A DNA stretch of 64,000 bases, taken from the NCBI RefSeq assembly GCF_018215265.2, contig NZ_CP136562.1, positions 2,728,001 through 2,792,000 on the forward strand. Reading direction: 5' to 3'. The stretch is from Paenarthrobacter sp. GOM3. Lineage in GTDB: Bacteria; Actinomycetota; Actinomycetes; Actinomycetales; Micrococcaceae. Below the pieces are notes generated by a model. The model was not told the DNA's origin, did no database searches, and was given only the letters and a program-made list of their open reading frames with translations. Shown here one piece after another: positions 51,990 through 61,854 of the stretch; the first letter of the stretch is position 1; each line of letters starts with the position of its first letter. A program made the position numbers and the translations under genes.

Positions 51990-52765
51990 CCCGCCCACTG
52001 TCGGGGCAGGCCGTCCACGCCGGCACCTGCTGGAGTGACGTCGTCGACGATTTCATCCAGGACGCGCGCCGCGTACTTCTCGCCCACCCAGAGGTGCTTT
52101 GCGCCGTCGACGCCGACCAGCCGGGCCTGCGGCACCAAACTGAAACGCTGTGCTGCTTCGGCAGGTTGCAGGTAGTCATCGTGTTCAGGCACCAGGACTG
52201 TCAGCGGCTTTCCCGACGACGCCCACTCCTTGAGATGGACGTCAGTGGCACGATGCAGCGGCGGCGACAAGAGGACGGCCCCTTGGATCTGTGAAGCGAC
52301 CGGCTCCACCGCTCCGTACATCAGGGCGAGTTCGGTACCAAAGGACCACCCGACCAGCCAGCGGTTCGGCAGGCCACGGTCCACGGCGAACCGCACTGCT
52401 GCTTCGACGTCGTAGCGCTCACCAACGCCTTCCTCGAACTGTCCATCGCTTGTCCCCCGGGGCGACTGCGTGCCGCGGGTGTTGAACCTCAGCACTGCAA
52501 CACCAGCCAAAGCCGGGAGCCTGTAGGAAGCCTTGCGGTAGACATGCGAGTCCATGAACCCGCCGTGCGTCGGCAGCGGATGCAGGGTGATCAAGGTGGC
52601 GGTGATTTCCCCGGACTCCGGAAGCGCGAGCTCCCCCCGAAGTACTTTGCCGTCCTCGGTGGTGAACTCCACATTCTCGCGCCGGGCGGGCAGGACCGTG
52701 GAAGCGCGGATCTCGGAAGGCGCATCCTGTGGCGTGAAAACAAGCGAAGCGGGATCGAAAGTCAT
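51971..52765 (-). CDS. Alpha/beta-fold hydrolase
   Basis: 264 residues. LITLHPLPTHGGFMDSHVYRKA (in pieces, about 62-83) is the oxyanion-hole region, LVGWSFGTELALMYG (about 141-155) the nucleophile elbow with Ser, the acid is in VPEHDDYLQP (about 196) and His in VDGAKHLWVGE (about 222). It resembles the dienelactone-hydrolase-like or YfhR-type actinobacterial alpha/beta hydrolases. Substrate unknown. Leaderless-type promoter. The stop codon lies within an imperfect tandem repeat (51952-51989). Confidence 0.85.
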   Translation of the reverse strand: MTFDPASLVFTPQDAPSEIRASTVLPARRENVEFTTEDGKVLRGELALPESGEITATLITLHPLPTHGGFMDSHVYRKASYRLPALAGVAVLRFNTRGTQSPRGTSDGQFEEGVGERYDVEAAVRFAVDRGLPNRWLVGWSFGTELALMYGAVEPVASQIQGAVLLSPPLHRATDVHLKEWASSGKPLTVLVPEHDDYLQPAEAAQRFSLVPQARLVGVDGAKHLWVGEKYAARVLDEIVDDVTPAGAGVDGLPRQWAGPVASV

Positions 52766-52772
52766 GCTTCCA

Positions 52773-52778
52773 AGCCTA
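52773..52778 (-). promoter_or_regulatory. -10 element, leaderless type, for the alpha/beta hydrolase
   Basis: TAGGCT on the minus strand, seven bases before ATG 52765. Confidence 0.5.
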
Positions 52779-52784
52779 TGCGAA

Positions 52785-53129
52785 TCAGCGGTAGCGGTAA
52801 GTCCGCGAAGTCCAGCAGTTGGTGTGCCAATGCCGGCGTTCGGCCAACCCGGCTGCCTGTCCGAACAAGTGGCTGTCGGACCACACCACCAGGTGGGCGA
52901 TGCCCGGCAGGATGGCCGTGGAGCAACCCGGGCAGATGTATTCCTTTTCAGCCTTTTTGGCTGTCATGGTCCGCACCATCCAGTCGCCATCCGGCGCGCT
53001 TTCGCGCCGCGCAATGCCGCTGCGGGCCCGCTCCAGGTCGAGTTCCGGCACCGGCTCCGACCACTTGCCGCCGTTGCTGCCCGAGCGTGAACCTGACGCG
53101 TTGCGACGGGGGCGGTTGGAGCGGGGCAT
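52785..53129 (-). CDS. Small basic zinc-ribbon-like protein next to nucS
   Basis: 114 residues. It starts with a very basic segment ([17 protein letters not shown]). [20 protein letters not shown] and HWHTNCW give CxxC plus HxHxxC, a probable zinc site (about 73-105). In related genomes such proteins are often labelled ATP/GTP-binding, but no nucleotide motif is visible. Divergent from nucS with 49 bases between starts; the constant neighbourhood hints at a nucleic-acid role. CAGAAT six bases before ATG 53129 is a near-match leaderless -10. Confidence 0.75.
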   Translation of the reverse strand: MPRSNRPRRNASGSRSGSNGGKWSEPVPELDLERARSGIARRESAPDGDWMVRTMTAKKAEKEYICPGCSTAILPGIAHLVVWSDSHLFGQAAGLAERRHWHTNCWTSRTYRYR

Positions 53130-53165
53130 GGTTCCATTCTGCCCCAGCCATCGGGTCCCAGGCGG

Positions 53166-53171
53166 TATTGT
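53166..53171 (+). promoter_or_regulatory. -10 element, leaderless type, for nucS
   Basis: TATTGT, seven bases, then GTG 53179. It favours this start over GTG 53170. Confidence 0.5.
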
Positions 53172-53178
53172 GGGGCGG

Positions 53179-53874
53179 GTGCGACTCGTCATAGCCCGTT
53201 GTTCTGTTGATTACGTTGGCCGCCTCAAGGCCCATCTCCCCCTCGCCACCCGGCTGCTGCTGGTCAAGGCGGACGGCTCAGTGCTGGTGCACTCGGACGG
53301 CGGTTCCTACAAGCCGTTGAACTGGATGAGCCCGCCCGCCACGCTCCGGGTGACTTCACCGGAAGAGACCGAGGTTGAAGAAGGGGTGGTGGAGCAGTGG
53401 ACCGTCCAATCCGCTAAAACTGACGACCGCCTCATCATCAACATTTACGAGCAAATCCACGACACGTCCCATGAGCTCGGCACAGACCCTGGCCTAATCA
53501 AGGACGGCGTCGAAGCGGACCTCCAGCGGCTGCTTGCTGAGCAGATCGAAACCCTCGGAACGGGTTACTCCCTGATTCGCCGTGAGTACTTCACCGCGAT
53601 CGGTCCCGTGGACATCCTGGCCAGGGACGCCAACGGAGCCACAGTGGCCATCGAACTGAAACGGCGCGGCGACATCGACGGCGTCGAACAATTGACCCGG
53701 TACCTTGAACTGCTCAACCGCGATCCCCTGCTGGCGCCCGTGCGCGGAATTTTCGCCGCCCAGCAAATCAAGCCGCAAGCCAAAGTCCTTGCCAACGATC
53801 GCGGCATCGACTGCGTCACCTTGGATTATGACGCGATGCGCGGCGTGGATGACAGCGAGTCCCGGCTCTTCTAA
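53179..53874 (+). CDS. nucS: Endonuclease NucS (mismatch-specific)
   Basis: 231 residues, family length. The N-terminal DNA-binding half ([20 protein letters not shown], about 2-21; [18 protein letters not shown], about 36-53) is joined to a C-terminal RecB-like PD-(D/E)xK nuclease: [38 protein letters not shown] (in pieces, about 141-178), with Asp and ExK. NucS/EndoMS cleaves both strands at mismatches and gives actinobacteria lacking MutS-MutL their mismatch repair. ADP-like C-terminal residues (SRLF) resemble the beta-clamp-linked tail of the family. Confidence 0.93.
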   Translation: MRLVIARCSVDYVGRLKAHLPLATRLLLVKADGSVLVHSDGGSYKPLNWMSPPATLRVTSPEETEVEEGVVEQWTVQSAKTDDRLIINIYEQIHDTSHELGTDPGLIKDGVEADLQRLLAEQIETLGTGYSLIRREYFTAIGPVDILARDANGATVAIELKRRGDIDGVEQLTRYLELLNRDPLLAPVRGIFAAQQIKPQAKVLANDRGIDCVTLDYDAMRGVDDSESRLF

Positions 53875-53908
53875 GCCCCTCCCTTCGGGGGACTGTGCGT
53901 TGGGCCAT

Positions 53909-53914
53909 TAGAAT
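53909..53914 (+). promoter_or_regulatory. -10 element, leaderless type, for nagA
   Basis: TAGAAT, seven bases, then ATG 53922. Confidence 0.55.
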
Positions 53915-53921
53915 CGAAACC

Positions 53922-55160
53922 ATGACTGCCGCCACTTCTTCCGCGCCGAGCCACCAAATCATCAAGGGAACGCTGGTCACCGACGGCGAGGTGGTGGAAG
54001 ACGGCCTGCTTGCCATCGACGGCGACAGGATCGCCTATGCGGGTACTGCTGATGGATTCGATCCCGAGGCCTTCGAAGGTTTCCAGAGCGCCATACGTTT
54101 GGGAGTGCCCAGCGGCAGCTACCTTATCCCCGGCCTCGTCGATGTCCACTGCCACGGCGGCAACGGCGGGGACTTTCCCGGGGGCGAAGAGGCGTCGGCA
54201 CGGAAAGCGGTGGAGTTCCTGCACCGCTCAGGTACCACCACCTTCCTCGCCAGCATGGTAACCGCGCCCCGGGAAGACCTGCTTCGCGGCATTGGACTGT
54301 ATGTGAAGCTGGTGGACGAAGGCCTCGTGGCGGGGATCCACCTCGAAGGTCCTTTCCTCTCCCACGCACGCTGCGGCGCCCAAAACCCCGACTACCTCCT
54401 GGAGCCGGACCTCGAGCTCATGGCTGAGCTTGTTGGCGCCGCTGACGGCAAGCTCGCCACCATGACCTACGCACCGGAGCTTCCCGGCGCCGGGGCCTTG
54501 GTGGACCTGATGACGTCCCACGGCGTGACGCCGTCGCTGGGACACACTGACTGCGACGACGCCACAGCAGCGGCGTCGCTGGCCGCGGCCCGTGAGGGAC
54601 TTGAGTCAGCAGGGTTCGACGGCGTGAGCTCGCTTCCCACTGTCACCCACCTTTTCAATGGGATGCCGCCCCTCCACCACCGCGCGCCCGGCCCCGTCGC
54701 TGCCTGCCTGCGCATGGCACAGGAAGGCAAGGCCGTGGTGGAACTCATCGCGGACGGCACCCACCTGGATCCCAGCACGGTGGCGACCGTTTTCCAGCTG
54801 GTAGGTGCCGCCAACATTGTCCTCGTAACCGATTCCATGGCGGCTGCCGGTCTCTCGGACGGGAGCTACATGCTCGGCCCATCGCCTGTAACCGTCAGCG
54901 ACGGAGTGGCAACACTGGATGCGACGGGGTCGATTGCGGGAGGCACCGCAACCCTTCTTGAGGTGGTCCGCAAAACCGTGGCAGCCGGCGTCGCACTTCC
55001 TGACGCCATCTGTTCGGCAACAGCGGTCCCGGCCGCCGTCCTGGGACTTTCCGACGAAATTGGCGGGCTGCGCCGTGGACTGCGTGCCGACGTCGTTGTA
55101 ACCAACGCGGACCTGGAACTTACCGGCGTGCTTCGCAACGGGCAATGGTTGCACCAGTAA
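53922..55160 (+). CDS. nagA: N-acetylglucosamine-6-phosphate deacetylase
   Basis: 412 residues. IPGLVDVHCHGGNGGDF (about 72-88) is the metal-binding HxH region, GIHLEGPFLSHARCGAQNP (about 143-161) holds the catalytic-site Glu, HTDCDDATAAA and THLFNGMPPLHHRAPG (about 243-258) the remaining His ligands, LVTDSMAAAG (about 304) the catalytic Asp. It deacetylates GlcNAc-6-P, feeding NagB. Leaderless-type promoter. It stands alone; no PTS or nag regulator is adjacent. Confidence 0.93.
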   Translation: MTAATSSAPSHQIIKGTLVTDGEVVEDGLLAIDGDRIAYAGTADGFDPEAFEGFQSAIRLGVPSGSYLIPGLVDVHCHGGNGGDFPGGEEASARKAVEFLHRSGTTTFLASMVTAPREDLLRGIGLYVKLVDEGLVAGIHLEGPFLSHARCGAQNPDYLLEPDLELMAELVGAADGKLATMTYAPELPGAGALVDLMTSHGVTPSLGHTDCDDATAAASLAAAREGLESAGFDGVSSLPTVTHLFNGMPPLHHRAPGPVAACLRMAQEGKAVVELIADGTHLDPSTVATVFQLVGAANIVLVTDSMAAAGLSDGSYMLGPSPVTVSDGVATLDATGSIAGGTATLLEVVRKTVAAGVALPDAICSATAVPAAVLGLSDEIGGLRRGLRADVVVTNADLELTGVLRNGQWLHQ

Positions 55161-55433
55161 AGCGGCTATGTGAATTCACGGGGTTCGCGTTACCTTCTTT
55201 TTACCGAAAATTTTCCCGAATTGCCCAAAAGACCGTTGACCTCCGGCAGGGCACATGAAAGTGTTGTAGCAGTCTTTGTGTAGGTGGTTTTCATGCTCGC
55301 AAGACGAGTTGCGAGCGTGAAGCTCCTGCGAAACCAGCCGGGCCTGGCCTGGCGGGAATCCATGGTCTTCTCGCGGAGTAACAAAGCCGGTACGAGGTGT
55401 ATCGGACTGCTTTTCCATAATGAGGAGAAATAC
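55161..55433 (+). promoter_or_regulatory. Long leader and promoter region of the cold-shock gene
   Basis: 273 bases without a gene. ttgacc (55236-55241) could be a -35. A perfect hairpin, gctcgcaa (55295-55302) with ttgcgagc (55309-55316), lies in the presumed leader. GAGGAG precedes ATG 55434. Long structured leaders are usual for cspA-type thermoregulated genes. Confidence 0.5.
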
Positions 55434-55637
55434 ATGGCACTGGGAACCGTCAAGTGGTTCAACGCTGAAAAGGGCTTCGGCTTCATCACCCCGGATGACT
55501 CGGATGGGGACGTTTTCGTTCACTACTCCGAGATCCAGACCGGTGGCTTCAAGACCCTCGATGAGAACCAGCGCGTTCAGTTCGAGATCGGTCAGGGCGC
55601 CAAGGGCCCCCAGGCAACCGGCGTTACTGTCGTCTAG
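55434..55637 (+). CDS. cspA: Cold-shock protein (CspA family)
   Basis: 67 residues, a single cold-shock domain. [19 protein letters not shown] (about 4-22) contains RNP1 (KGFGFI), and DVFVHYSEI (about 26-34) is RNP2. It binds single-stranded RNA/DNA as a chaperone. ATG 55434 has GAGGAG 7 bases upstream; the reading frame stays open 50 codons further upstream, but that part is leader, not protein. Followed by a hairpin terminator. Confidence 0.93.
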   Translation: MALGTVKWFNAEKGFGFITPDDSDGDVFVHYSEIQTGGFKTLDENQRVQFEIGQGAKGPQATGVTVV

Positions 55638-55678
55638 CCTTACCTGTTGAATTCTGCGTCCCGCAGGAACAACAACGT

Positions 55679-55704
55679 TGACCCCGGCTTACCAGCCGGG
55701 GTCA
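55679..55704 (+). terminator. Hairpin terminator of the cold-shock gene
   Basis: 11-bp stem tgaccccggct/agccggggtca (55679-55689 with 55694-55704), loop tacc. Confidence 0.75.
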
Positions 55705-55788
55705 TCGCGTTTAAGGGACCAGCTATTCAGGCGTAGATGACAAAGCGTGAAGGAATGCGAAACGCCACCACCATTGGGTGTTGACAAT

Positions 55789-58290
55789 TCAACCAACCAG
55801 CGTTCGAAGAAGCCTTGCAGAATGTCGGACGGACAATCCCGGCAGATACGCACGGCTGAGGGCACGGCCCATTGCGGGGAGATGCAGTGGGTCTTGGTAA
55901 TACATGTACAACGACCGATACTCAGGTTGGAATCGCGACTTAAAGGACGCCAATGACCTGAATCCATAAACCGGTTCCAGAGCCTGCCCCACCACGTCGA
56001 GAATTCCGGCAAGGCCTTTCGCCTGCTGCTCGATTTCGCCCTTCTCACGGGCAAGGGGGGAGCCTGACAACGAGATTACTTCCACGGTTTCCCGCAGGTG
56101 CAGGACGGCCGAGGCTATGAGGAATTCCATCACCCCTGGAAACGCATCGCCCCTCCGCCGCATGAAGTCCAGCGTCCAGCTGACAACCTTGCCGTCCTGG
56201 TGCACCGGAAGCCAACTGGTCACCCCGTACACAAAACCCGCCTCGTCCACGGCCACACAGCAAAGAACGTCGTCATCCTCAAGCTCGTCCAGGCCACCGA
56301 GCGTAAAGCCCATCTCGGGAATCTTCTTCTGCGCAGCCCACTCTTCGGAAACCTCGCTGACTTGGGCGCGTACCGCGTGCGGCAGCTCCGAATAGCGGCC
56401 CCAACTGGCTGTGATTCCACGTTTGGCGGCGCGGTTGAGCGACGTCCGGACGTTCTGCCACTCCTTACCGCGAAACTCCAGGTCCCGGATCCGGAGACGG
56501 GTTTCCTGGGCCACCGCGACCCTGCGGAAACCCTTGGACTGCAGCATGGGCCACAACTCGTCAGTGCAGGAGTAGAAGCACGGGATCAGCGCGTGCTGGG
56601 AGCAAAATTCAAGGAATCCCTCAGCCGTAGCTACATGGTGTTCGGCGGCGCCGAGCGGACCGGCAAGCGTCAGCGCAACGTGGCCGTGCTGCTGATAGGC
56701 CACTCCCCCGCTGCCGTCTGCAGTGAACCAGTACTTGTTGGGTTCCCACAGCGCCATCCATGACAACGAATCGCCACCCTGCTTCACCAATGCCCGGGCC
56801 TTCTGTCGCGACTGGTGGTCCAGGCCCCCGGCCAGGTGCCCACGAACCAGGAGGACCCATACCCCCGCCAGCGCCACGAGCCAAAAGACCGTGCCCGAGT
56901 AGGAGAAAAGGAAGACTTCAAGGACATCACGGTCCGCGAAGACCTTCCGGTAGACGCCAGGCAGCGGCACCGGGAGGTACTGGCGGGCAAGTTCAGCCGC
57001 CAACCCCAGCAAGCCGCCGTCACGGTCCATGCCTCCCGACGCCAGCCAGACGGCTGTATAGGCAAGGATGAGCGCTCCACCGGTCAGCCCCACCCACCAA
57101 AAGACCCGCCGGCGAAGCCGAACCGAGGACGCCACCCTGAAGTGGCCCCGGTACACGAACATCAGGACGGCGAGAACCAAGGGAACCAGCACCAGCGGAA
57201 TCAGGTGCACCACCGCTGTGTTCAGCATTCCTACGTGCGGCCGTCCCTGCGCCCGTGGCATTCCGGCGAAGAGAGCCAGGTAGATTGCCGACAACGCGAC
57301 GACCACCAACTGCACTCCGATGGCGATCCCCAGGGCCAGCCGGCGGCCCCGCCTCATGCCATCCGCGCAAATGAGCAGGAGCACCACCGGCACCACTGCC
57401 AGCGCCAGTCCGAAGGGCCCCGTATACGCCTGCCGTCCCGTTTCGAGGCATGCGACGTCGATTGTTCCGCCACAGCTGCTTTCGAGCTGGCTCAGGGTGG
57501 GCAACGGATTCAGGATGACGTCACGTAGCAGGGACAGGGGCCCCGAGGGGCTCTTGGCTGCTGCCGTCACGATCGGCCCCACCGCGAAGATCGCCATGGT
57601 CAAGGAAAGCAGGTTACGCACTTCCCTGCCCGTGGACCGGTGAAGATGGAGATGGCCTTGGCTGCTCTGCATCCACCACCCGGCGGCGAGGCCAATCAGC
57701 GCACCAAGGAAACCCACGACGGTCTCTGCGTGGCCAACGTAGAGCAGCAGGAGCAACGAAATGGAGAGCGTCACCGTACGCAGGCGTCGCTGCCACAGCG
57801 TAGGGAGTAGTGCACTTGCCGCCATCGCCGTAGCCAGGATGGCGCCATAAGGACCAATCAACCGCGTATCGGCCATTCGCGACAGCCAGCCGTCGTCGGC
57901 CGGGCGGGCTATCTGGGTGACCAGCAAAAATGCGGAAACGCAGGCGAACTGGCCGCCAAGGAAGACGCCCGCCGTCTTGAGGGAACCGAAGCGCCGCTCT
58001 GCCAAACCAAGCAGGAACAACATCATGAGGATGGCTGTGGCGTAGGCCAGTGGGTTTGTGGTGAAGAACAGGGAGGTCCAGATGGACCACCACTCCCCCG
58101 CCCGCAGTCCATCAAGGGAAACCCCGGCCACCGGAAGCCAAGGCTCAGGTGGTCCCATCAGCAGGCTTCCGGACGCTATGGAGAGGACTATGAAGAGCAG
58201 CAGGACAATGAGGGTGAAAGGTGTTGAACGCAAGTGGCGGCCCGCTTGCCTGATCGCCGGCACCACCACACGGTTGAGGGCGAGGCTCAT
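55789..58290 (-). CDS. MprF-like aminoacyl-lipid synthase with rhomboid-like N-terminus
   Basis: 833 residues. The first ~215 residues resemble a rhomboid membrane fold (GEWWSIWTSLFFTTNPLAYATAILMMLFLLGLAERRFGS), but the GxSG motif is GPYGA, so protease activity is unlikely. Further helices extend to about 500. The C-terminal ~310 residues are the DUF2156 (dual-GNAT) synthase domain of MprF: WFTADGSGGVAYQQHGHVALTLAGPLG, GFRRVAVAQETRLRI, SRFQPEYRSLYMYYQDP. It would transfer an amino acid from tRNA to a membrane lipid. ATG 58290 overlaps the esterase stop (ATGA). Confidence 0.82.
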   Translation of the reverse strand: MSLALNRVVVPAIRQAGRHLRSTPFTLIVLLLFIVLSIASGSLLMGPPEPWLPVAGVSLDGLRAGEWWSIWTSLFFTTNPLAYATAILMMLFLLGLAERRFGSLKTAGVFLGGQFACVSAFLLVTQIARPADDGWLSRMADTRLIGPYGAILATAMAASALLPTLWQRRLRTVTLSISLLLLLYVGHAETVVGFLGALIGLAAGWWMQSSQGHLHLHRSTGREVRNLLSLTMAIFAVGPIVTAAAKSPSGPLSLLRDVILNPLPTLSQLESSCGGTIDVACLETGRQAYTGPFGLALAVVPVVLLLICADGMRRGRRLALGIAIGVQLVVVALSAIYLALFAGMPRAQGRPHVGMLNTAVVHLIPLVLVPLVLAVLMFVYRGHFRVASSVRLRRRVFWWVGLTGGALILAYTAVWLASGGMDRDGGLLGLAAELARQYLPVPLPGVYRKVFADRDVLEVFLFSYSGTVFWLVALAGVWVLLVRGHLAGGLDHQSRQKARALVKQGGDSLSWMALWEPNKYWFTADGSGGVAYQQHGHVALTLAGPLGAAEHHVATAEGFLEFCSQHALIPCFYSCTDELWPMLQSKGFRRVAVAQETRLRIRDLEFRGKEWQNVRTSLNRAAKRGITASWGRYSELPHAVRAQVSEVSEEWAAQKKIPEMGFTLGGLDELEDDDVLCCVAVDEAGFVYGVTSWLPVHQDGKVVSWTLDFMRRRGDAFPGVMEFLIASAVLHLRETVEVISLSGSPLAREKGEIEQQAKGLAGILDVVGQALEPVYGFRSLASFKSRFQPEYRSLYMYYQDPLHLPAMGRALSRAYLPGLSVRHSARLLRTLVG

Positions 58291-59585
58291 TGCAGGATGC
58301 CCCAACGCGTGGCCAGGAAGCCGAGCGCTCCTGGCATCCCCTCGATCACGGCGTCCCAGGAGTGCCCGGCGTGGGCAATGGAGTGCTCCTGGGTGTCGAA
58401 TCCCGAGTTCCGGGCAGCCTCGGCGAGTTCATGCATGTATCCAGTGAACTCGTGGTCCGCTTCGCCGGAAACCAGATACACGCCGCTGCCGGAAAACGTG
58501 CGCTCAGCCATCAGGACCAAAGGCGTCCTGGACTCGAAAGCTTCAACATCGCCGTCGAAGGAGTCCGCGATGGTCTTGTCTCGATCCTTGGCAAGGGCAG
58601 GCTCGCGCTCGGCAGAGAACGGCACAACTGAGGGAAACAAGTCGGGGTGCAACGTTCCCATCTGCATCGCGCAGGTGCCGCCGAAAGAGAATCCGCCAAC
58701 AGCCCACTGCTTGTGGTCAGTAGAGACGTCCAAAGTGCTGCTGATCCAGTTTGGGACGTCTTGGGAAAGGTATGTATCCACGTGGGCGATGTTGCTGTCC
58801 ATGCACATGGTGTTTGCATTGGCTGACCCGTTGGGATCCACCACTACCGTCACTGGCGCCAAGCCACCGTGTTCCTCGGCGAAACGGTCCAGGAGCGCCC
58901 GGAGGCGGCCGCCAGTCAACCAATCGGTCGGGCCGCCGGGTTGCCCCGCAAAGAGTATGAGCACCGGGAGGCTGGGCCGGGGCGTCGACAGGTAGGCAGG
59001 GGGCAGATAGATGTAGGCGTCACGGGCGTCAAAGCCGGAAGCCGTACCGGGAATGTGGGCCTTGCGAAGGATTCCGCCACCAGGCAGGGAATCGGGGGCT
59101 TTCCATGCACTCAGTGACGGGGCGGGGACACCGCCCGCTGTCCGTTTGAGGCTGGACTCCAGCGGTTGGATCCGCGCCACTGCCGTACCGAGCAAATCGG
59201 CGACGGTCTTATTGAGTCCAAAGTAGAGATTTACTTGGACCACGCATAAAAGGACTACGCCCAGCATCGCTACGCAACCCAGCACACGGCCTTTGGCAAC
59301 GTTCCGTGGGAAGCGGGCAATGCTCAGGAGGATGGCGGTGACAGCCAGAACAGACCACGCCAAAGTCTCAAATGGCAAGTTCTCAGAGAAAGACGCCATG
59401 AGATCGATCAGGATCCAATGGATCAGGGCCACTATCCCTGCAGCAATGACAAGGCAGGCCACCACGACTACAGGCCAGGACCGCTGGCGGCGCCACAGCA
59501 GATACAAACCGCCAACAGCTCCGAAGGCGACGCAGAACCACATGAAAGGCCCATCAACGAGGCTGACATCCGAAAGGAAGTCCAT
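58287..59585 (-). CDS. Membrane-anchored alpha/beta esterase
   Basis: 432 residues. Four membrane helices (about 12-125) precede an extracytoplasmic esterase-D-like alpha/beta hydrolase domain (about 165-430): LILFAGQPGGPTDWL, nucleophile elbow AVGGFSFGGTCAMQMG (Ser about 290), and HAGHSWD with His near 415. It overlaps the MprF-like gene by 4 bases. Esterases that remove amino acids from aminoacylated lipids are known beside such synthases in Gram-positive bacteria, so a synthesis/removal pair is a reasonable inference. It starts 5 bases after the DUF2550 gene. Confidence 0.82.
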   Translation of the reverse strand: MDFLSDVSLVDGPFMWFCVAFGAVGGLYLLWRRQRSWPVVVVACLVIAAGIVALIHWILIDLMASFSENLPFETLAWSVLAVTAILLSIARFPRNVAKGRVLGCVAMLGVVLLCVVQVNLYFGLNKTVADLLGTAVARIQPLESSLKRTAGGVPAPSLSAWKAPDSLPGGGILRKAHIPGTASGFDARDAYIYLPPAYLSTPRPSLPVLILFAGQPGGPTDWLTGGRLRALLDRFAEEHGGLAPVTVVVDPNGSANANTMCMDSNIAHVDTYLSQDVPNWISSTLDVSTDHKQWAVGGFSFGGTCAMQMGTLHPDLFPSVVPFSAEREPALAKDRDKTIADSFDGDVEAFESRTPLVLMAERTFSGSGVYLVSGEADHEFTGYMHELAEAARNSGFDTQEHSIAHAGHSWDAVIEGMPGALGFLATRWGILQ

Positions 59586-59590
59586 GTCGC

Positions 59591-60022
59591 CTATCGCCAG
59601 GATCCCACGCCAATGACCGGTCCGGCCTCCAGCCAGGACGATAGTCCTGCATAGGCATCAAAATTCATGGCAAGCATGAACTTGGTACCTTCGTACTGCA
59701 ATTCGACAACCACGACGCCGGGTTGAACCCTCACGAGTTCATCCTCAGTCGGTTGGCGTCGCCCGAGCAACTCCAGTGAGCTGCGCGTGAACTTGTACTT
59801 GGGGATCACACTCAGCGACATTAAGCGGAACCACTCAAGCTCATTGTCCTGATAACGACAAACCCCCATCTGCCAGCTGTTTCCAGCCATGCAAATGGAG
59901 GCGTCGACCGTGCCCAGGGCGCGCCGCAGATTGAAGCGGCGCACCCCGAAAAGGCACAGTGAAATGATCAGCAACGTAAACGCTGTTGCCAGGGCGATGA
60001 ACGGAAAGAGGGAATCGTCCAT
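59591..60022 (-). CDS. DUF2550 domain-containing membrane protein
   Basis: 143 residues. One N-terminal membrane helix (FPFIALATAFTLLIISLCLFGVRR, in pieces, about 6-28) then a globular domain (WQMGVCRYQDNELEWFRLMSLSVIPKYKFTR, in pieces). The family sits right after atpC in many actinobacteria and has no known function. ATG 60022 starts 10 bases after the atpC stop, consistent with cotranscription with the atp operon. Confidence 0.85.
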   Translation of the reverse strand: MDDSLFPFIALATAFTLLIISLCLFGVRRFNLRRALGTVDASICMAGNSWQMGVCRYQDNELEWFRLMSLSVIPKYKFTRSSLELLGRRQPTEDELVRVQPGVVVVELQYEGTKFMLAMNFDAYAGLSSWLEAGPVIGVGSWR

Positions 60023-60032
60023 CAAGGTCTTG

Positions 60033-60317
60033 CTATCGGATCCCCGCTGTAGCCGCTTCGCCCAATTTGGCGTTGTCAGCAACAATGACCACACGATCGT
60101 TGTCAACGGAGAAGAATCCGCCGTCGACAACTACCGCAATTCGGTCTCCGGAAACCGGCTGGATTGCCAGCTCGCCCTCGGCCAGGATGGCCAGGAGGGG
60201 CGAGTGGCCCGGCAGGATTCCGATTTCACCATCGCTGGTGCGGGCCTTCACCATCTTGGCCGCCCCGGACCACACGAAGTGGTCCGCTGCGACAATCTCA
60301 ACCTCGAGCTCAGCCAT
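60033..60317 (-). CDS. atpC: F0F1 ATP synthase subunit epsilon
   Basis: 94 residues, beta-sandwich only: ELEVEIVAADHFVWSGAAKMVKARTSDGEIGILPGHSPLLAIL, then FFSVDNDRVVIVADNA. The C-terminal helical hairpin found in E. coli epsilon is missing or very short, as in several actinobacteria, which affects inhibition of ATP hydrolysis. It starts one base after the atpD stop. Confidence 0.93.
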   Translation of the reverse strand: MAELEVEIVAADHFVWSGAAKMVKARTSDGEIGILPGHSPLLAILAEGELAIQPVSGDRIAVVVDGGFFSVDNDRVVIVADNAKLGEAATAGIR

Positions 60318-60318
60318 A

Positions 60319-61854
<1,536 letters not shown>

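Noticed and set aside
55284..55436. N-terminal extension of the cold-shock protein
   Set aside because: The frame is open, but the CspA fold begins at ATG 55434 with GAGGAG upstream, and the extension has no protein-like features.
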